DNA of 64,000 nt from Halalkalibacter suaedae (GTDB taxonomy: Bacteria > Bacillota > Bacilli > Bacillales > Bacillaceae_D): the NCBI RefSeq assembly GCF_017939705.1, contig NZ_JAGKSQ010000011.1:40235-104234 (forward strand). The letters run 5' to 3'. Each line of letters begins with the position of its first letter. Position 1 is the first letter of the stretch. The notes below the pieces were generated by a model that saw only the letters and a program-made list of their open reading frames with translations, had not been told where the DNA came from and searched no databases. Positions 16,178 to 25,159 of the stretch are shown piece by piece. The position numbers were made by a program, and so were the translations under genes.

Positions 16178-18163
16178 CTATCCTAGATACTCAACAAACC
16201 ATCCCTTAATATGGTTGATTCGATCAATACGAAGCTTTGGATTCCCACTTCTTGAAAGTTCATGATTTGACTCAGGGAAACGAACAAATTTTGTCGGCTT
16301 CTTCTGCATCTTCAAAGCAACAAATAACTGTTCTGCTTGCTCAATCGGGCAGCGATAGTCTTTTTCACCATGCAAGATTAATAACGGTGTTTCAATCTTA
16401 TCAACATAAGCAATTGGTGAATGCTTCCAGAGCTTCTCTGTATTATTAATAAGATCTCCCTTCATTTCCCAATCTGTAAAGAAGTAGCCAATATCACTGA
16501 CGCCGTAAAAGCTCAACCAGTTAGAAATTGAACGCTGTGTTACAGCTGCTTTGAAGATATTCGTATGGCTAACAGCCCAGTTCGTCATAAACCCACCGTA
16601 GCTTCCACCTGTAATTCCTAATTTTGTTTCATCAACAAAATCAAATGTCTTCACTGCATATTCTGTAGCTGTCATCACATCGATATAATCTTTCCCACCG
16701 TAATCTCCTCTTACAGCATCGACAAACGTCTGCCCATATCCATGACTTCCCCGAGGATTTGTGAATACAACAACATAGCCCTGAGCCGTTAGCGTCTGAA
16801 ATTCATGAAAATACGTATTGGCGTACATTGCATGCGGACCACCATGGACCTCAATAATCGTCGGATATTTCTTTCCCTCTACAAATCCAAATGGCTTCAT
16901 GATCCAGCCATGGATATCCCAGCCATCTGGTGCTTTAAAGGTGATCGCCTCAGCCTTAGCTAGCTCGATTCCGGTCAAAAATTCATCGTTAACAAACGTA
17001 ATTTGTTTGATATCACCATTCGTTAAGTCAACCGAAAATAGATCACCTGGATGTGTAGGTGTGCTAATCCCTACGATGGCTTTATGTGTGTTTGGATCCA
17101 CAGCTAGCCCATATACATGCTGGTTTTCAAGCAGTGCCGGGTACATTTCACCCTCAACAGATCCATAATAAACACCCGTATTCCCTAAATCACTCATTAG
17201 GAAGTAGAAGCCCTTACTATCACTTGTCCAAATTGCACCTGGATTAGTATTACCGGAATGGAAATCACCGATCGCAACATCCCCAATCTGTACATCCCAC
17301 TCAGCTGTTAAACATGTTAACTCTGCTAATTGAACATTGTATAACCAAAGTTTCGATAACGTAGCCCCTTCATATTCTTTCTCATGTCCAATCAGAGCAA
17401 TATAGCCACCATCAGGTGACCAGGTAGGATTACCAAACGAGCCATTGCTCTTAGTAAGCTTTGTTAACTCTTTGGTCTTTACTGACATGATGTATACATC
17501 GTTGGTTAAGTTATAATCAGGCTCATCCGATAAATCTACCGAAAGGCTAATTTTTTCGCCATCAGGAGACCAGAAACCAGCTGTATAATCTCGATCTCCT
17601 TCGGTTAATTGCTCAATTTCACCTGTTGCAAGTGTTAGGATAGCTAGGTGTTGGTTTTTATCATCTAAGAAACCTACTGCATCTGATTTGTATCGAACTC
17701 GTTCAACAACCATTGGTTCAAGTAGCTTATCTTTCTCTTTCTGCTCCTCTTTGTCTGTTACATTTTCTTCAGGAGAAAGAGATGTTTCAAATAATATTTT
17801 TGTACCATCAGGCGACCAGATTGGATTTCTTGCACCATGCTTACAGTAAGTCAACTGTTTGGCTTCTCCGCCATCGGTATTCAACATATGTAGTTGTGAT
17901 TTTCCAGAACGATTTGATGTAAATAGAATTGATTTACCATCTGGGGACCAAGATGCAGAACCATCCTTCACATCTCCAAATGTCCATTGGCTGACGTGTT
18001 TCCCTTCTACATCCGCCACAAACAAATGTGAATTGTATTCATGCTTTTCTTTATCTATTTCTGTTTCAATAAAAATAAAGCGACTCCCATCAGGAGAAAG
18101 CACCGGGTTTTTAACCGATTTTAATTCATATAAGTCTTCTGCAACAATTCCACGTTTAGTCAT
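16178..18163 (-). CDS. S9 family serine peptidase (acylaminoacyl-peptidase type)
   Basis: A 661-aa cytosolic prolyl-oligopeptidase-family enzyme: an N-terminal beta-propeller with repeated (W)SPDG(K/T) strands (about residues 20-390) and a C-terminal alpha/beta-hydrolase domain with catalytic Ser521 (GGSYGGF), Asp602 (GEKDYR) and His634 (PESNHE). Such enzymes release N-terminal residues or short peptides from oligopeptides. Two ATGs lie six bases apart; the downstream one (18163) is better spaced from AAAGGTGG. No signal peptide. Single gene. Confidence 0.93.
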   Translation of the reverse strand: MTKRGIVAEDLYELKSVKNPVLSPDGSRFIFIETEIDKEKHEYNSHLFVADVEGKHVSQWTFGDVKDGSASWSPDGKSILFTSNRSGKSQLHMLNTDGGEAKQLTYCKHGARNPIWSPDGTKILFETSLSPEENVTDKEEQKEKDKLLEPMVVERVRYKSDAVGFLDDKNQHLAILTLATGEIEQLTEGDRDYTAGFWSPDGEKISLSVDLSDEPDYNLTNDVYIMSVKTKELTKLTKSNGSFGNPTWSPDGGYIALIGHEKEYEGATLSKLWLYNVQLAELTCLTAEWDVQIGDVAIGDFHSGNTNPGAIWTSDSKGFYFLMSDLGNTGVYYGSVEGEMYPALLENQHVYGLAVDPNTHKAIVGISTPTHPGDLFSVDLTNGDIKQITFVNDEFLTGIELAKAEAITFKAPDGWDIHGWIMKPFGFVEGKKYPTIIEVHGGPHAMYANTYFHEFQTLTAQGYVVVFTNPRGSHGYGQTFVDAVRGDYGGKDYIDVMTATEYAVKTFDFVDETKLGITGGSYGGFMTNWAVSHTNIFKAAVTQRSISNWLSFYGVSDIGYFFTDWEMKGDLINNTEKLWKHSPIAYVDKIETPLLILHGEKDYRCPIEQAEQLFVALKMQKKPTKFVRFPESNHELSRSGNPKLRIDRINHIKGWFVEYLG

Positions 18164-18169
18164 CCTCAT

Positions 18170-18518
18170 CCACCTTTATAAATTAGTAAAATCATTATGT
18201 AAAGACCTCTTTAATCGTTGACCTTCCGACAAAACTATTTCGGTAACAGAAATAATTTTGTCTTTTTTATTATAAACTACTTTCTCATTTTTTTAAATCT
18301 TTTATTAATTCTCAGGATCGGCGTTGTTTAGTGAGATTTGAAACAACAAATTTCCAGTTCAACTAAAAATTTTTAGTCATATAACCTAATTAACAAACCA
18401 TTCATTAGACAGATTAACCATCCAACAAATGAACAAGACATGATACGATAAAAAATATACAAACAATTACGTTTAATGAAATGAAAATAGAAGAATGTCA
18501 TTGAAGGGATTGAAAATA
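18170..18518. other. Divergent intergenic region
   Basis: A 350-base AT-rich gap between the divergent S9 peptidase and FAD monooxygenase genes. It contains a small TATTTC/GAAATA hairpin with T-rich sequence at about 18236-18272. I see no gene or clear promoter. Confidence 0.5.
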
Positions 18519-19931
18519 ATGAGCTTAGAAACGTTAAATGACAGAGTGAAATCCGATCTTGCTTATTTAGCTTACGGTGGTGCAGATTGGGTTCGACCAC
18601 TGTCTCACCCAGAAGGTCATGTATATGATGTCGTTATTGTAGGTGGTGGCCAAAGTGGTCTTGGGACAGCGTTTGGACTTTTAAAGGAACGAATTTCTAA
18701 CATCCTCATTATTGATGAAAATAACGAAGGATTAGAAGGACCATGGGAAACTTACGCAAGAATGATAACATTGCGTACACCTAAACATTTAACTTCAATT
18801 GACCTTGGTGTACCTTCTCTTACGTTTCGATCCTGGTGGGAGGCTCAATTTGGAAATGAAGGATGGGAAGCCATTGATAAAGTCCCTCGAGGCGATTGGA
18901 TGAATTATTTACGCTGGTATCGTAGTATCCTTAATCTTCCAGTACTTAATGAAGTTAAATTAAGTCTGCTAGAGCCAGCAGAAGCAGGTATTCACCGCCT
19001 CCATATCACAGGAACAGGAGCAACACAAAACACACTTCTTGCACGTAAAGTGATTCTAGCTACAGGAATCCAGGGTGGAGGCGAATGGCATGTCCCTCCC
19101 TTAATTGCTGACAACGTTCCACGTCACCTGTACGCACACACGTCTGAAGCAATTGACTTTAATAAACTGAAAGGGAAAAAGATCGCTATACTCGGAGGAG
19201 GGGCTTCGGCCTTTGACAATGCTAATTTTGCTTTATCTGAAGGTGTAAGCGAAGCCCATGTTTTCATCCGCCGGAAAGAACTGCCCCGAATTAATCCAAT
19301 CCGTCAAATGGAAGGATCAGGGATGATAGAACGATTTCATAGTTTGAATGATCGAGACAAATACGCTACCATCGCTCATTTCTTTAAACATAATCAGCCA
19401 CCAACGAATGATACATTTGACCGTGCCACGTCTTGGCCTGGTTTTCAACTTCACTTAGGATCTCCGTGGCTCAGTGTCGAGTCTTCTACTAACGGAACTA
19501 CTGTGACAACACCCAAAGGAGAATTTGTCTTTGACTTCTTAGTAATAAGTACGGGTTTGCTTACCGATCCAGCCTTACGACCAGAGCTCAAGTTAATTGA
19601 AAATTATATTTGCCGTTGGGGTGATCGTTATAATGCCCCTGAAGAAGTAGCTAACCCGGTCCTTGATGCTCATCCATATCTTACCCCTGGCTATTCTTTC
19701 ATAAGCCGTAACGAGGAAGGAAAGGCTCATTTACACGGAATCTTTGCTTTTAACTACTCAGCACTAATAAGCTGCGGTATCTCAGCCTCAGCCCTTTCTG
19801 GTATGAGAATCGGTGTACCTAAACTGGTATCCGCAGTCGCTGATGAATTATTTCTTGATGACCGAGAACAAATTTTGGATAGCTTTTTCAGCTATAATGA
19901 AAATGAATTTATTGGTCAATGGCCAAAATAA
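18519..19931 (+). CDS. FAD/NAD(P)-dependent flavoprotein monooxygenase-like oxidoreductase
   Basis: A 470-aa flavoprotein with two dinucleotide-binding motifs: FAD site VVIVGGGQSGLGTAFGLL near the N-terminus and NAD(P) site KIAILGGGASAFDNANFAL about residue 205, the order seen in flavin-containing and N-hydroxylating monooxygenases. A long N-terminal extension (first ~35 residues) precedes the FAD site. The substrate is unknown. ATG 18519 is preceded by GAAGGGA; the frame is open to ATG 18495, which lacks a good ribosome-binding site. It is monocistronic, with repeat copy C downstream. Confidence 0.85.
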   Translation: MSLETLNDRVKSDLAYLAYGGADWVRPLSHPEGHVYDVVIVGGGQSGLGTAFGLLKERISNILIIDENNEGLEGPWETYARMITLRTPKHLTSIDLGVPSLTFRSWWEAQFGNEGWEAIDKVPRGDWMNYLRWYRSILNLPVLNEVKLSLLEPAEAGIHRLHITGTGATQNTLLARKVILATGIQGGGEWHVPPLIADNVPRHLYAHTSEAIDFNKLKGKKIAILGGGASAFDNANFALSEGVSEAHVFIRRKELPRINPIRQMEGSGMIERFHSLNDRDKYATIAHFFKHNQPPTNDTFDRATSWPGFQLHLGSPWLSVESSTNGTTVTTPKGEFVFDFLVISTGLLTDPALRPELKLIENYICRWGDRYNAPEEVANPVLDAHPYLTPGYSFISRNEEGKAHLHGIFAFNYSALISCGISASALSGMRIGVPKLVSAVADELFLDDREQILDSFFSYNENEFIGQWPK

Positions 19932-19964
19932 TATTCGAATTAAATAGATCACCTCAAGCAATTT

Positions 19965-20204
19965 GGAGGCTGGGACATTACTAAAGTGTCTAATTGAAAT
20001 ACCGAACAATACAATTATCTAGCGGATGAAATATACGTAGACTCCTGCGGGATCAAAAGCCAAGGGTGAGACCCCACAGGCGTAGCGTGATGCGGCTCAC
20101 CGGCTTCCCGCGGAAAGCGAAGTATATTTCAGGAGCGGTTTTTATCCGCCAGCTGTTGTTATTCGGATTTTATATTAGCCAAATCACTTTTGTCCCAGAC
20201 TCTT
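19965..20204 (+). repeat. Interspersed palindromic repeat, copy C
   Basis: Full-length copy: starts GGAGGCTGGGACATTAC, ends TTTTGTCCCAGACTC, with intact central GGTGAGACCCCACAGGC...GGCTCACCGGC hairpin. It follows the FAD monooxygenase gene and precedes the PRC-barrel gene. Confidence 0.9.
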
Positions 20205-20284
20205 TTTAAGTTTTTTGGGACTATGTTTAACTCTCCTTCAAAGAGGATATGTACCAATAACAATTCAAAAAGGAGGAATTTATT

Positions 20285-21028
20285 ATTCTTTACAAAGCTA
20301 GTTCTTTAGAGTCTTGTATTGTCAAAGCAACAGACGGTGAATTAGGAAAAGTGAAAGATCTATACTTTGATAGCGAGAAATGGGTTGTAAGGTATTTAGT
20401 AATCGATACGTTGAAATGGCTCCCAGGACTACAAGTATTAGTTTCACCAGTCTCCTTTGATAATGTCGAATTAGCCGATAAGAGAATTTCGATACTTGCG
20501 ACAAGACTACAAATTGAAAAAAGTCCATCTATCGAAGAGCATCGACCACTCTCACGCCAAATGGAAACAGACCTCCACACTTATTATGGCTGGACTCCTT
20601 ATTGGATCGGAGAGGGACTATGGGGAAATGGAGATAGACCAACTACCTCTCAAACAAAACCGACTGAAAATGAATTAAATGAACAAGAACGTCCATTCTT
20701 AAGAAATGTGAATGAGCTCAAAGGTCAATGGACTGGTTACACTGTTAATGGACTGGATCAAAAAATTGGAAATGTCGTTGATTTCGTCTTTGATGATGAT
20801 TCGTGGGCAGTTCATTATCTAATTGTTGACACGGGCGATTGGTTACCCGGCAGAAAAGTGATGTTACCACCTGAAGCAATTGTTTCAATCAATTGGGCAA
20901 CTAAAGAGATTTCTACAAATCTAACATCAGAAGACGCCAAAGTAGAGGCAACAGAACGAAATTCTATCTTACATTTAGATGAGATTTCAATCGATAATTT
21001 AAGAAGAAGATCGATTACAAATAAGTAA
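20285..21028 (+). CDS. PRC-barrel domain protein, apparent ATT start
   Basis: Two PRC-barrel domains in tandem: one at about residues 5-80 (DGELGKVKDLYFDSEKWVVRYLVIDT) and one at about 135-215 (DQKIGNVVDFVFDDDSWAVHYLIVDT), joined by a Pro/Thr/Glu-rich linker. PRC barrels serve as small protein- or RNA-interaction modules; this two-domain form is common in Bacillales and of unknown role. The first barrel begins before any ATG, GTG or TTG: the conserved N-terminus runs back to consecutive ATT codons at 20282 and 20285, directly after AGGAGG. The first GTG, at 20351, would delete half of the first barrel. ATT initiation, or a mutated ATG, is the simplest reading. Confidence 0.78.
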   Translation: MLYKASSLESCIVKATDGELGKVKDLYFDSEKWVVRYLVIDTLKWLPGLQVLVSPVSFDNVELADKRISILATRLQIEKSPSIEEHRPLSRQMETDLHTYYGWTPYWIGEGLWGNGDRPTTSQTKPTENELNEQERPFLRNVNELKGQWTGYTVNGLDQKIGNVVDFVFDDDSWAVHYLIVDTGDWLPGRKVMLPPEAIVSINWATKEISTNLTSEDAKVEATERNSILHLDEISIDNLRRRSITNK

Positions 21029-21053
21029 TTAGTACAAGCATTAGGAGGTTAGT

Positions 21054-21485
21054 ATGACAAAACAATTAATCGGCTTAACAGCCATATTTTTTATACTTGG
21101 AGCTTGCAGCAACGAGAATGGAGTAACAACTGAAGAGGTTGTAGAGAACTTTGATGAAATTGTTGTTAACACCGAGGAGGCTATGAATTCTGCTAGTAAT
21201 GAAGTAGAACAAAACCTATTACTTGAAGGTGATACAGCTGAGTTAGAATCAGATGCGTTTGTTGCTTATAATACGGAGGCATATAGCGAAATGTATGATT
21301 TATTTGGTGCAGATTATACAAATGATCAGTTCATTGAAATGATGGATGAAGACAAAATTGAAGTACTATCTGAAGGAACAGAGGTTGAAGTGTCTGATAT
21401 TAACCTAAGTCAAATTGAAATTATGATTCCTGAAACAGACGAAATTGGTTATATTCACGCATCGATGTTATCAGATGCCTCTTAA
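21054..21485 (+). CDS. Small acidic lipoprotein of unknown function
   Basis: A 143-aa exported lipoprotein: signal peptide with LGAC lipobox (Cys18), a highly acidic middle section (EEVVENFDEIVVNTEEAMNS...) and a C-terminal stretch (GTEVEVSDINLSQIEIMIPE, then DEIGYIHASML) that resembles a bacterial SH3-type strand pattern. I do not recognise a family. It follows the PRC-barrel gene by 25 bases with its own GGAGG site, so the two are probably cotranscribed and end at the hairpin at 21523-21563. Confidence 0.8.
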   Translation: MTKQLIGLTAIFFILGACSNENGVTTEEVVENFDEIVVNTEEAMNSASNEVEQNLLLEGDTAELESDAFVAYNTEAYSEMYDLFGADYTNDQFIEMMDEDKIEVLSEGTEVEVSDINLSQIEIMIPETDEIGYIHASMLSDAS

Positions 21486-21499
21486 TATAAAATGATCCT

Positions 21500-21714
21500 A
21501 AAAAAGAGTGACGTTATGTCTAGGCCACTGAAAAAGGTGAAAAACACACCTTTTTCAGTGGCCTTTAAGCAATGAGCGAAACCGTTGCATTGTCTTAAGC
21601 CTTGCTATGAGTGGGTTTCTCATTGCAAGCGTGCAACGAGTGAAGCCATTGCTACTTCCTCGAACTGCTAAAAAGGACTTTTTCAGCATTCTCCGTTATG
21701 TCACTCTTTTTTTA
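21500..21714. repeat. Second palindromic element with terminal inverted repeats and embedded terminator hairpin
   Basis: About 215 bases bounded by AAAAAAGAGTGAC and its complement. At 21523-21563 it holds a perfect 17-bp stem (GGCCACTGAAAAAGGTG, 7-nt loop) that may end the lipoprotein transcript; near the right end is GCTAAAAAGGACTTTTTCAGC. The 17-bp stem sequence recurs inside repeat copy A. No coding capacity. Confidence 0.7.
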
Positions 21715-21782
21715 TGACTATGTTGATCGTAATTATTGATGGCTTTTTGGCCACACTAGATATAGAAAAGGAGGTAAAAACC

Positions 21783-22076
21783 ATGAATATTGATATAACA
21801 ACTATCCATCAGGAACTTCCTGATTTTAACAGCCACAATGAAGCAAAAGCATGGTTTACTAATAAGTTCCCAGGTAGTTTTCGATACAAAGATAGTGACG
21901 AAATTGATGGAATAACCGTTCATTATTACCATCTGATCAAAGATTCCCAAGCCTATTCGCAATATATGGAGACACTTGAGAGTACTGAAGGTCATCAAAT
22001 TACGAGTGTAGTACCATTTGAGAGCTATTCAACAATCGAAATTACTGACGAAGGCGATATCAGTATATCTATCTAA
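21783..22076 (+). CDS. Small hypothetical protein
   Basis: A 97-aa soluble acidic protein (MNIDITTIHQELPDFNSHNE...) with no membrane segment or recognised domain. Start ATG 21783 has an excellent AAAAGGAGG 9 bases upstream; the reading frame extends 23 codons further into hydrophobic sequence without a ribosome-binding site, which I discard. Secondary structure looks mixed alpha/beta (FTNKFPGSFRYKDSDEIDGITVHYYHLIK). It is separated from its neighbours by the 21.5-kb repeat element and a terminator. Confidence 0.75.
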   Translation: MNIDITTIHQELPDFNSHNEAKAWFTNKFPGSFRYKDSDEIDGITVHYYHLIKDSQAYSQYMETLESTEGHQITSVVPFESYSTIEITDEGDISISI

Positions 22077-22147
22077 CATGAAGGCAGTGCAAGTCAAGTT
22101 GATTTTCACTCACTTACTCGAATCGTGAAGCCTCATATCAAATAAGA

Positions 22148-22185
22148 AGACTAGAACCTACGATCATATCGATAGATTCTAGTCT
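22148..22185. terminator. Bidirectional hairpin between convergent genes
   Basis: AGACTAGAA and its complement TTCTAGTCT flank an inner CTACGATC/GATCGTAG-like pairing; lies between the 97-aa gene and the aldehyde dehydrogenase gene. The T-tract is weak in both directions. Confidence 0.55.
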
Positions 22186-22211
22186 ATTCCTGTATCTTAC
22201 ACATGAAGGAA

Positions 22212-23633
22212 TCAATTTCTGTTAAAAACAACTAGCTTTTGTTCCATCATTTCTTTCATTGCATACTTTACCCCTTCACGACCTACACCACTTTCCTTAA
22301 CGCCACCGTAAGGCATATGATCAACACGAAATGTCGGAATATCATTGACCATGACTCCGCCAACATGTAGCTTTTGAGTCGCATCTAGAGCTGTGTGGAT
22401 ATCATTTGTGTAGATCCCTGCTTGTAAACCATAGCTCGAATCATTAACACAATTTATCCCTTCGCTGATCGAGGATATCTTATTAACGATGACAATTGGT
22501 GCAAAAGCCTCCTCGCAAGACACTTTAAGTCTAGAATCCACCTCAGTTAGAATGGTAGGATGAAGGATATTCCCTTCAGCTTTTCCTCCTAACTCAACCG
22601 TAGCCCCCTGTTGTTTTGCTTCATCAATCCAATTGAGTGCTCGTTCAACATCTTTTGGATGAATAAGTGCCGAAACATCTGTAGCTTCATCCAAAGGGTC
22701 TCCTAGCTTCAGCTTCAAGGTTGCTTTCACTAATTCAGAAACAAATGATTCATACTGTTGTTCATGAACATATATACGTTGTAATGAAATACATACTTGA
22801 CCTTGAAATGAAAATGCTCCGCTCACACATCGTGAAACCACTTTTTCAAGGTCGACGTCTTTATCAATAATGACTGCTGAATTGGAGCCAAGCTCTAAAG
22901 TAACCTTCTTCAAACCAGCTTTCTTTCGAATGCGTTTCCCTACCTCCGGACTACCAGTGAAGGAAATTTTCTTTACACGATCATCCTCAACTAAGAGATC
23001 TCCAAGCACAGCCCCACTACCTGTTACGACATTCAAAGCCCCAGCCGGCAAGCCAGCCTTTTCAAATAATTCTGCAAGCAGTAAGGAAGATAATGGGGTT
23101 TGCCCTGCTGGCTTTAGCACAACTGTGTTCCCTGCTGCAATGGCAGGGCCAATTTTATGTGCAACTAAATTCATTGGAAAATTAAAAGGAGTAATTGCAC
23201 CGACGACACCAATCGGCTCGTTAACGGTGTATGCAATTCGCCCTTCTCCACCAGGAGCAGCATCCATAGGTACCGTTTCCCCGTATATTCGCTTGGCTTC
23301 CTCCGCAGCAAACTTATATGTTGTAACCGTTCTGTCAACCTCAGCTCTTGCCGTTTTAAGTGGTTTGCCAGCCTCTTTTGCAATTAAAATCGCGGCCTGT
23401 TCCCGTTGTTCTTTTAATAAGTTAGCGACATTTTCTAAGATCGATGCTCTTTCGTGACTTGGCATCTCTGCCATAACCTTTCTTGCTTCGTAAGCTGCTT
23501 CAATTGCATTGTTAATGTCCTCTCTTGATCCATACCCCACATCTGCAAGAAGCTCGCCACTAAAAGGGGAGTATAACGAAGAATACTCTTCCGTGGTTTT
23601 CCATTCTCCATTAATAAATAGTTGCTTCTTCAT
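22212..23633 (-). CDS. NAD(P)-dependent aldehyde dehydrogenase
   Basis: A 473-aa ALDH-superfamily enzyme that oxidises an aldehyde to the acid. Conserved residues: oxyanion Asn151 (TPFNFP), general base Glu247 (TLELGSNSAV) and nucleophile Cys281 (QGQVCISLQR), with the FTGSPEVGKRI cofactor motif. The sequence is of the lactaldehyde / succinate-semialdehyde / non-phosphorylating glyceraldehyde-3-phosphate type, and substrate cannot be assigned. ATG 23633 with AGAGGTG upstream is preferred to the in-frame GTG at 23642. It is a single gene. Confidence 0.92.
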   Translation of the reverse strand: MKKQLFINGEWKTTEEYSSLYSPFSGELLADVGYGSREDINNAIEAAYEARKVMAEMPSHERASILENVANLLKEQREQAAILIAKEAGKPLKTARAEVDRTVTTYKFAAEEAKRIYGETVPMDAAPGGEGRIAYTVNEPIGVVGAITPFNFPMNLVAHKIGPAIAAGNTVVLKPAGQTPLSSLLLAELFEKAGLPAGALNVVTGSGAVLGDLLVEDDRVKKISFTGSPEVGKRIRKKAGLKKVTLELGSNSAVIIDKDVDLEKVVSRCVSGAFSFQGQVCISLQRIYVHEQQYESFVSELVKATLKLKLGDPLDEATDVSALIHPKDVERALNWIDEAKQQGATVELGGKAEGNILHPTILTEVDSRLKVSCEEAFAPIVIVNKISSISEGINCVNDSSYGLQAGIYTNDIHTALDATQKLHVGGVMVNDIPTFRVDHMPYGGVKESGVGREGVKYAMKEMMEQKLVVFNRN

Positions 23634-23770
23634 CCATTTCACCTCTTAAGGGAATTTATTAGATAGTTTAGTATAGTCACTTCCACTATTTCGAAAATCA
23701 AATTAACTTATTCACTTTCTATATTAGTTCTTCTATACCCATCAGCTGTCTTTTATAATCCTGCTTATTT

Positions 23771-24115
23771 TTAGTTAGGTAAAAAAGGAACATCTTTAAT
23801 GATGAAGCTCTTTCTCAGTACGCTTGCCAAGAAATCTAAAGGTGTTGTTTCTACTTGTCCATATTCTTTTTCAGTGTACAAATGAGTGGCATTGGGTAAT
23901 TCTCTCTTTAATTGCTTTCTCAACTTCTCTCCAGATTCATCCTGATCGACAAGAATATACACATCGAAGTCCTCTATAGGAAGAATCAAGTTCTCTAGTT
24001 TTTCCTCACTTAAGGTTCCATATGTACAAATGATCTTAACTGGTTCATCGAGTAGGCTTTCAACACGTTTCCGATCACTTTTCCCCTCAACAATTAACAC
24101 CTTTTCTTCTTCCAT
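23771..24115 (-). CDS. Small TOPRIM-domain protein (RNase M5-like)
   Basis: A 114-115-aa stand-alone TOPRIM domain: catalytic Glu in LIVEGKSD and the Asp pair in ILVDQDESGEKLRKQL. It is like the TOPRIM half of RNase M5 and of the uncharacterised B. subtilis YusF type, without the M5 C-terminal domain. A nucleic-acid cleavage role is possible but unproven. Start is either ATG 24115 or the preceding TTG 24118; GGAG is 9 bases from the TTG and 12 from the ATG. Confidence 0.82.
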   Translation of the reverse strand: MEEEKVLIVEGKSDRKRVESLLDEPVKIICTYGTLSEEKLENLILPIEDFDVYILVDQDESGEKLRKQLKRELPNATHLYTEKEYGQVETTPLDFLASVLRKSFIIKDVPFLPN

Positions 24116-24205
24116 CAAGTTCTCACACTCCTTTTAATCATTCTTGTTTCTATTGTAAACCAAGACCATTGTCTGTAAACAGAGTATCCCTTTTAAAATA
24201 ACTAC

Positions 24206-24235
24206 AAAAAAAGAGAACACCAATTGGTGTTCTCT
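24206..24235 (-). terminator. Terminator after the cold-shock gene
   Basis: GAGAACACCAATTGGTGTTCTC is a perfect palindrome; on the minus strand it is followed by TTTTTTT. Confidence 0.95.
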
Positions 24236-24249
24236 CCTATCATTTGCTA

Positions 24250-24447
24250 TTACTTAGTAACGTTAGCAGCTTGTGGTCCACGAGCGCCTTGTTCGATATC
24301 AAACGTTACCGCTTGACCTTCTTCTAAAGACTTGAAGCCTTCTCCTTGAATTGCAGAGAAATGTACGAATACATCGTCGCTTCCTTCTACTTCAATAAAA
24401 CCGAAACCTTTTTCTGCATTAAACCATTTTACTGTACCTTGAGCCAT
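24250..24447 (-). CDS. Cold-shock protein, CspB family
   Basis: A 65-aa OB-fold RNA chaperone with RNP1 (KGFGFIEV) and RNP2 (VFVHFSAI) motifs, starting [17 protein letters not shown]. It melts RNA structure at low temperature and in stationary phase. The frame is open 17 codons upstream, but GGAGG before ATG 24447 and universal family length fix the start. A sigma-A promoter 126-154 bases upstream implies a leader of about 119 bases, typical of cold-shock mRNAs with thermoregulatory 5' regions. Confidence 0.97.
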   Translation of the reverse strand: MAQGTVKWFNAEKGFGFIEVEGSDDVFVHFSAIQGEGFKSLEEGQAVTFDIEQGARGPQAANVTK

Positions 24448-24572
24448 GATATTGCCTCCAACGTGGTTATCCACTAAATTACTACCCTTGCCCAACATAA
24501 CATATCAAGACAAACTTTCTTATAGAAGTGTTTAATTTAATAGTTAAATTCGGAACAAAAATAATTGTTCTT

Positions 24573-24601
24573 ATCATATCAAGAAAAAATTAGAATTGCA
24601 A
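24573..24601 (-). promoter_or_regulatory. Sigma-A promoter of the cold-shock gene
   Basis: Minus-strand TTGCAA (24596-24601), 17 bases, then TATGAT (24573-24578), preceded by TG as an extended -10. It gives a leader of about 119 bases before the ATG. Confidence 0.65.
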
Positions 24602-24639
24602 GCAACTATTTGTAAACATTTTCATTTTCTGGTTACTTC

Positions 24640-24813
24640 CTAACCAAGTGGCTTGATTTCCTCTTCAAAGTAAAACGTACTTGGATGTTCTAAACAGGTA
24701 TACGAGTAACGTTTCATGTTAGGCACATAATTAAATTTATTAATTGTGACCGTTTCACCTGTTGATTTCAAAAGTACCTTCTCGTTTGGTTGAAACTTAT
24801 TCTTTCCCTTCAT
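24640..24813 (-). CDS. 57-aa hypothetical protein
   Basis: A short gene: MKGKNKFQPNEKVLLKSTGE, continuing TVTINKFNYVPNMKRYSYTC, then LEHPSTFYFEEEIKPLG. The pattern of a basic N-terminus followed by short strands with a turn (PNEKVLLKSTGETVTI) resembles small SH3/KOW-like barrels found as tiny proteins in Bacillaceae, but I do not recognise a named family. The ribosome-binding site is weak (TTGGGGTTAA). The 24814-25095 stretch upstream is AT-rich and shows nothing else clear. Confidence 0.6.
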   Translation of the reverse strand: MKGKNKFQPNEKVLLKSTGETVTINKFNYVPNMKRYSYTCLEHPSTFYFEEEIKPLG

Positions 24814-25095
24814 TTAACCCCAACTTTCCAGTTTTTTTTAGTCGAATCAATATTCTTTCCAACACATAAATTACACTGTTTTAAGACAACCCTCTTGCTA
24901 TGTACCTTATTAGTATAATCGTTGACAAATGACCTTATACTTTGTCCATTTTAACTGCTACCTTTTTATTATAGCATTTAATCTAACATTAAATGTCGTT
25001 TTTACTCGAATATTATAAATTTTAGAGCTCTTTTCTTATTATTAATTTCCGTTCATCTAAATAAAACGCCCATTTTATCAAGTAAATAGGTAATA

Positions 25096-25129
25096 GCCCA
25101 CCCATTTTATCCCTATTTTCATAAGGATA
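25096..25129 (+). promoter_or_regulatory. Mother-cell-type sporulation promoter of a yjcZ paralogue
   Basis: GCCCACCC, exactly 16 bases, CATAAGGATA. The same layout (CCCACCC-N16-CATANNNATA) precedes the paralogues at 30370 and 35367. It resembles sigma-K (CACC-like -35, CATANNNTA -10) with a one-base shift in the final dinucleotide; sigma-E is the alternative. Confidence 0.6.
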
Positions 25130-25159
25130 AATTATAGTCAATTAAAGGGAGGCGTTCTT

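Noticed and set aside
20290..20580. Minus-strand frame opposite the PRC-barrel gene
   Set aside because: Antisense shadow of the first PRC-barrel, with no ribosome-binding site.
21714..21782. Hydrophobic N-terminal extension of the 97-aa protein
   Set aside because: Could mimic a signal peptide, but it overlaps the end of a repeat element and the AAAAGGAGG site clearly belongs to ATG 21783.
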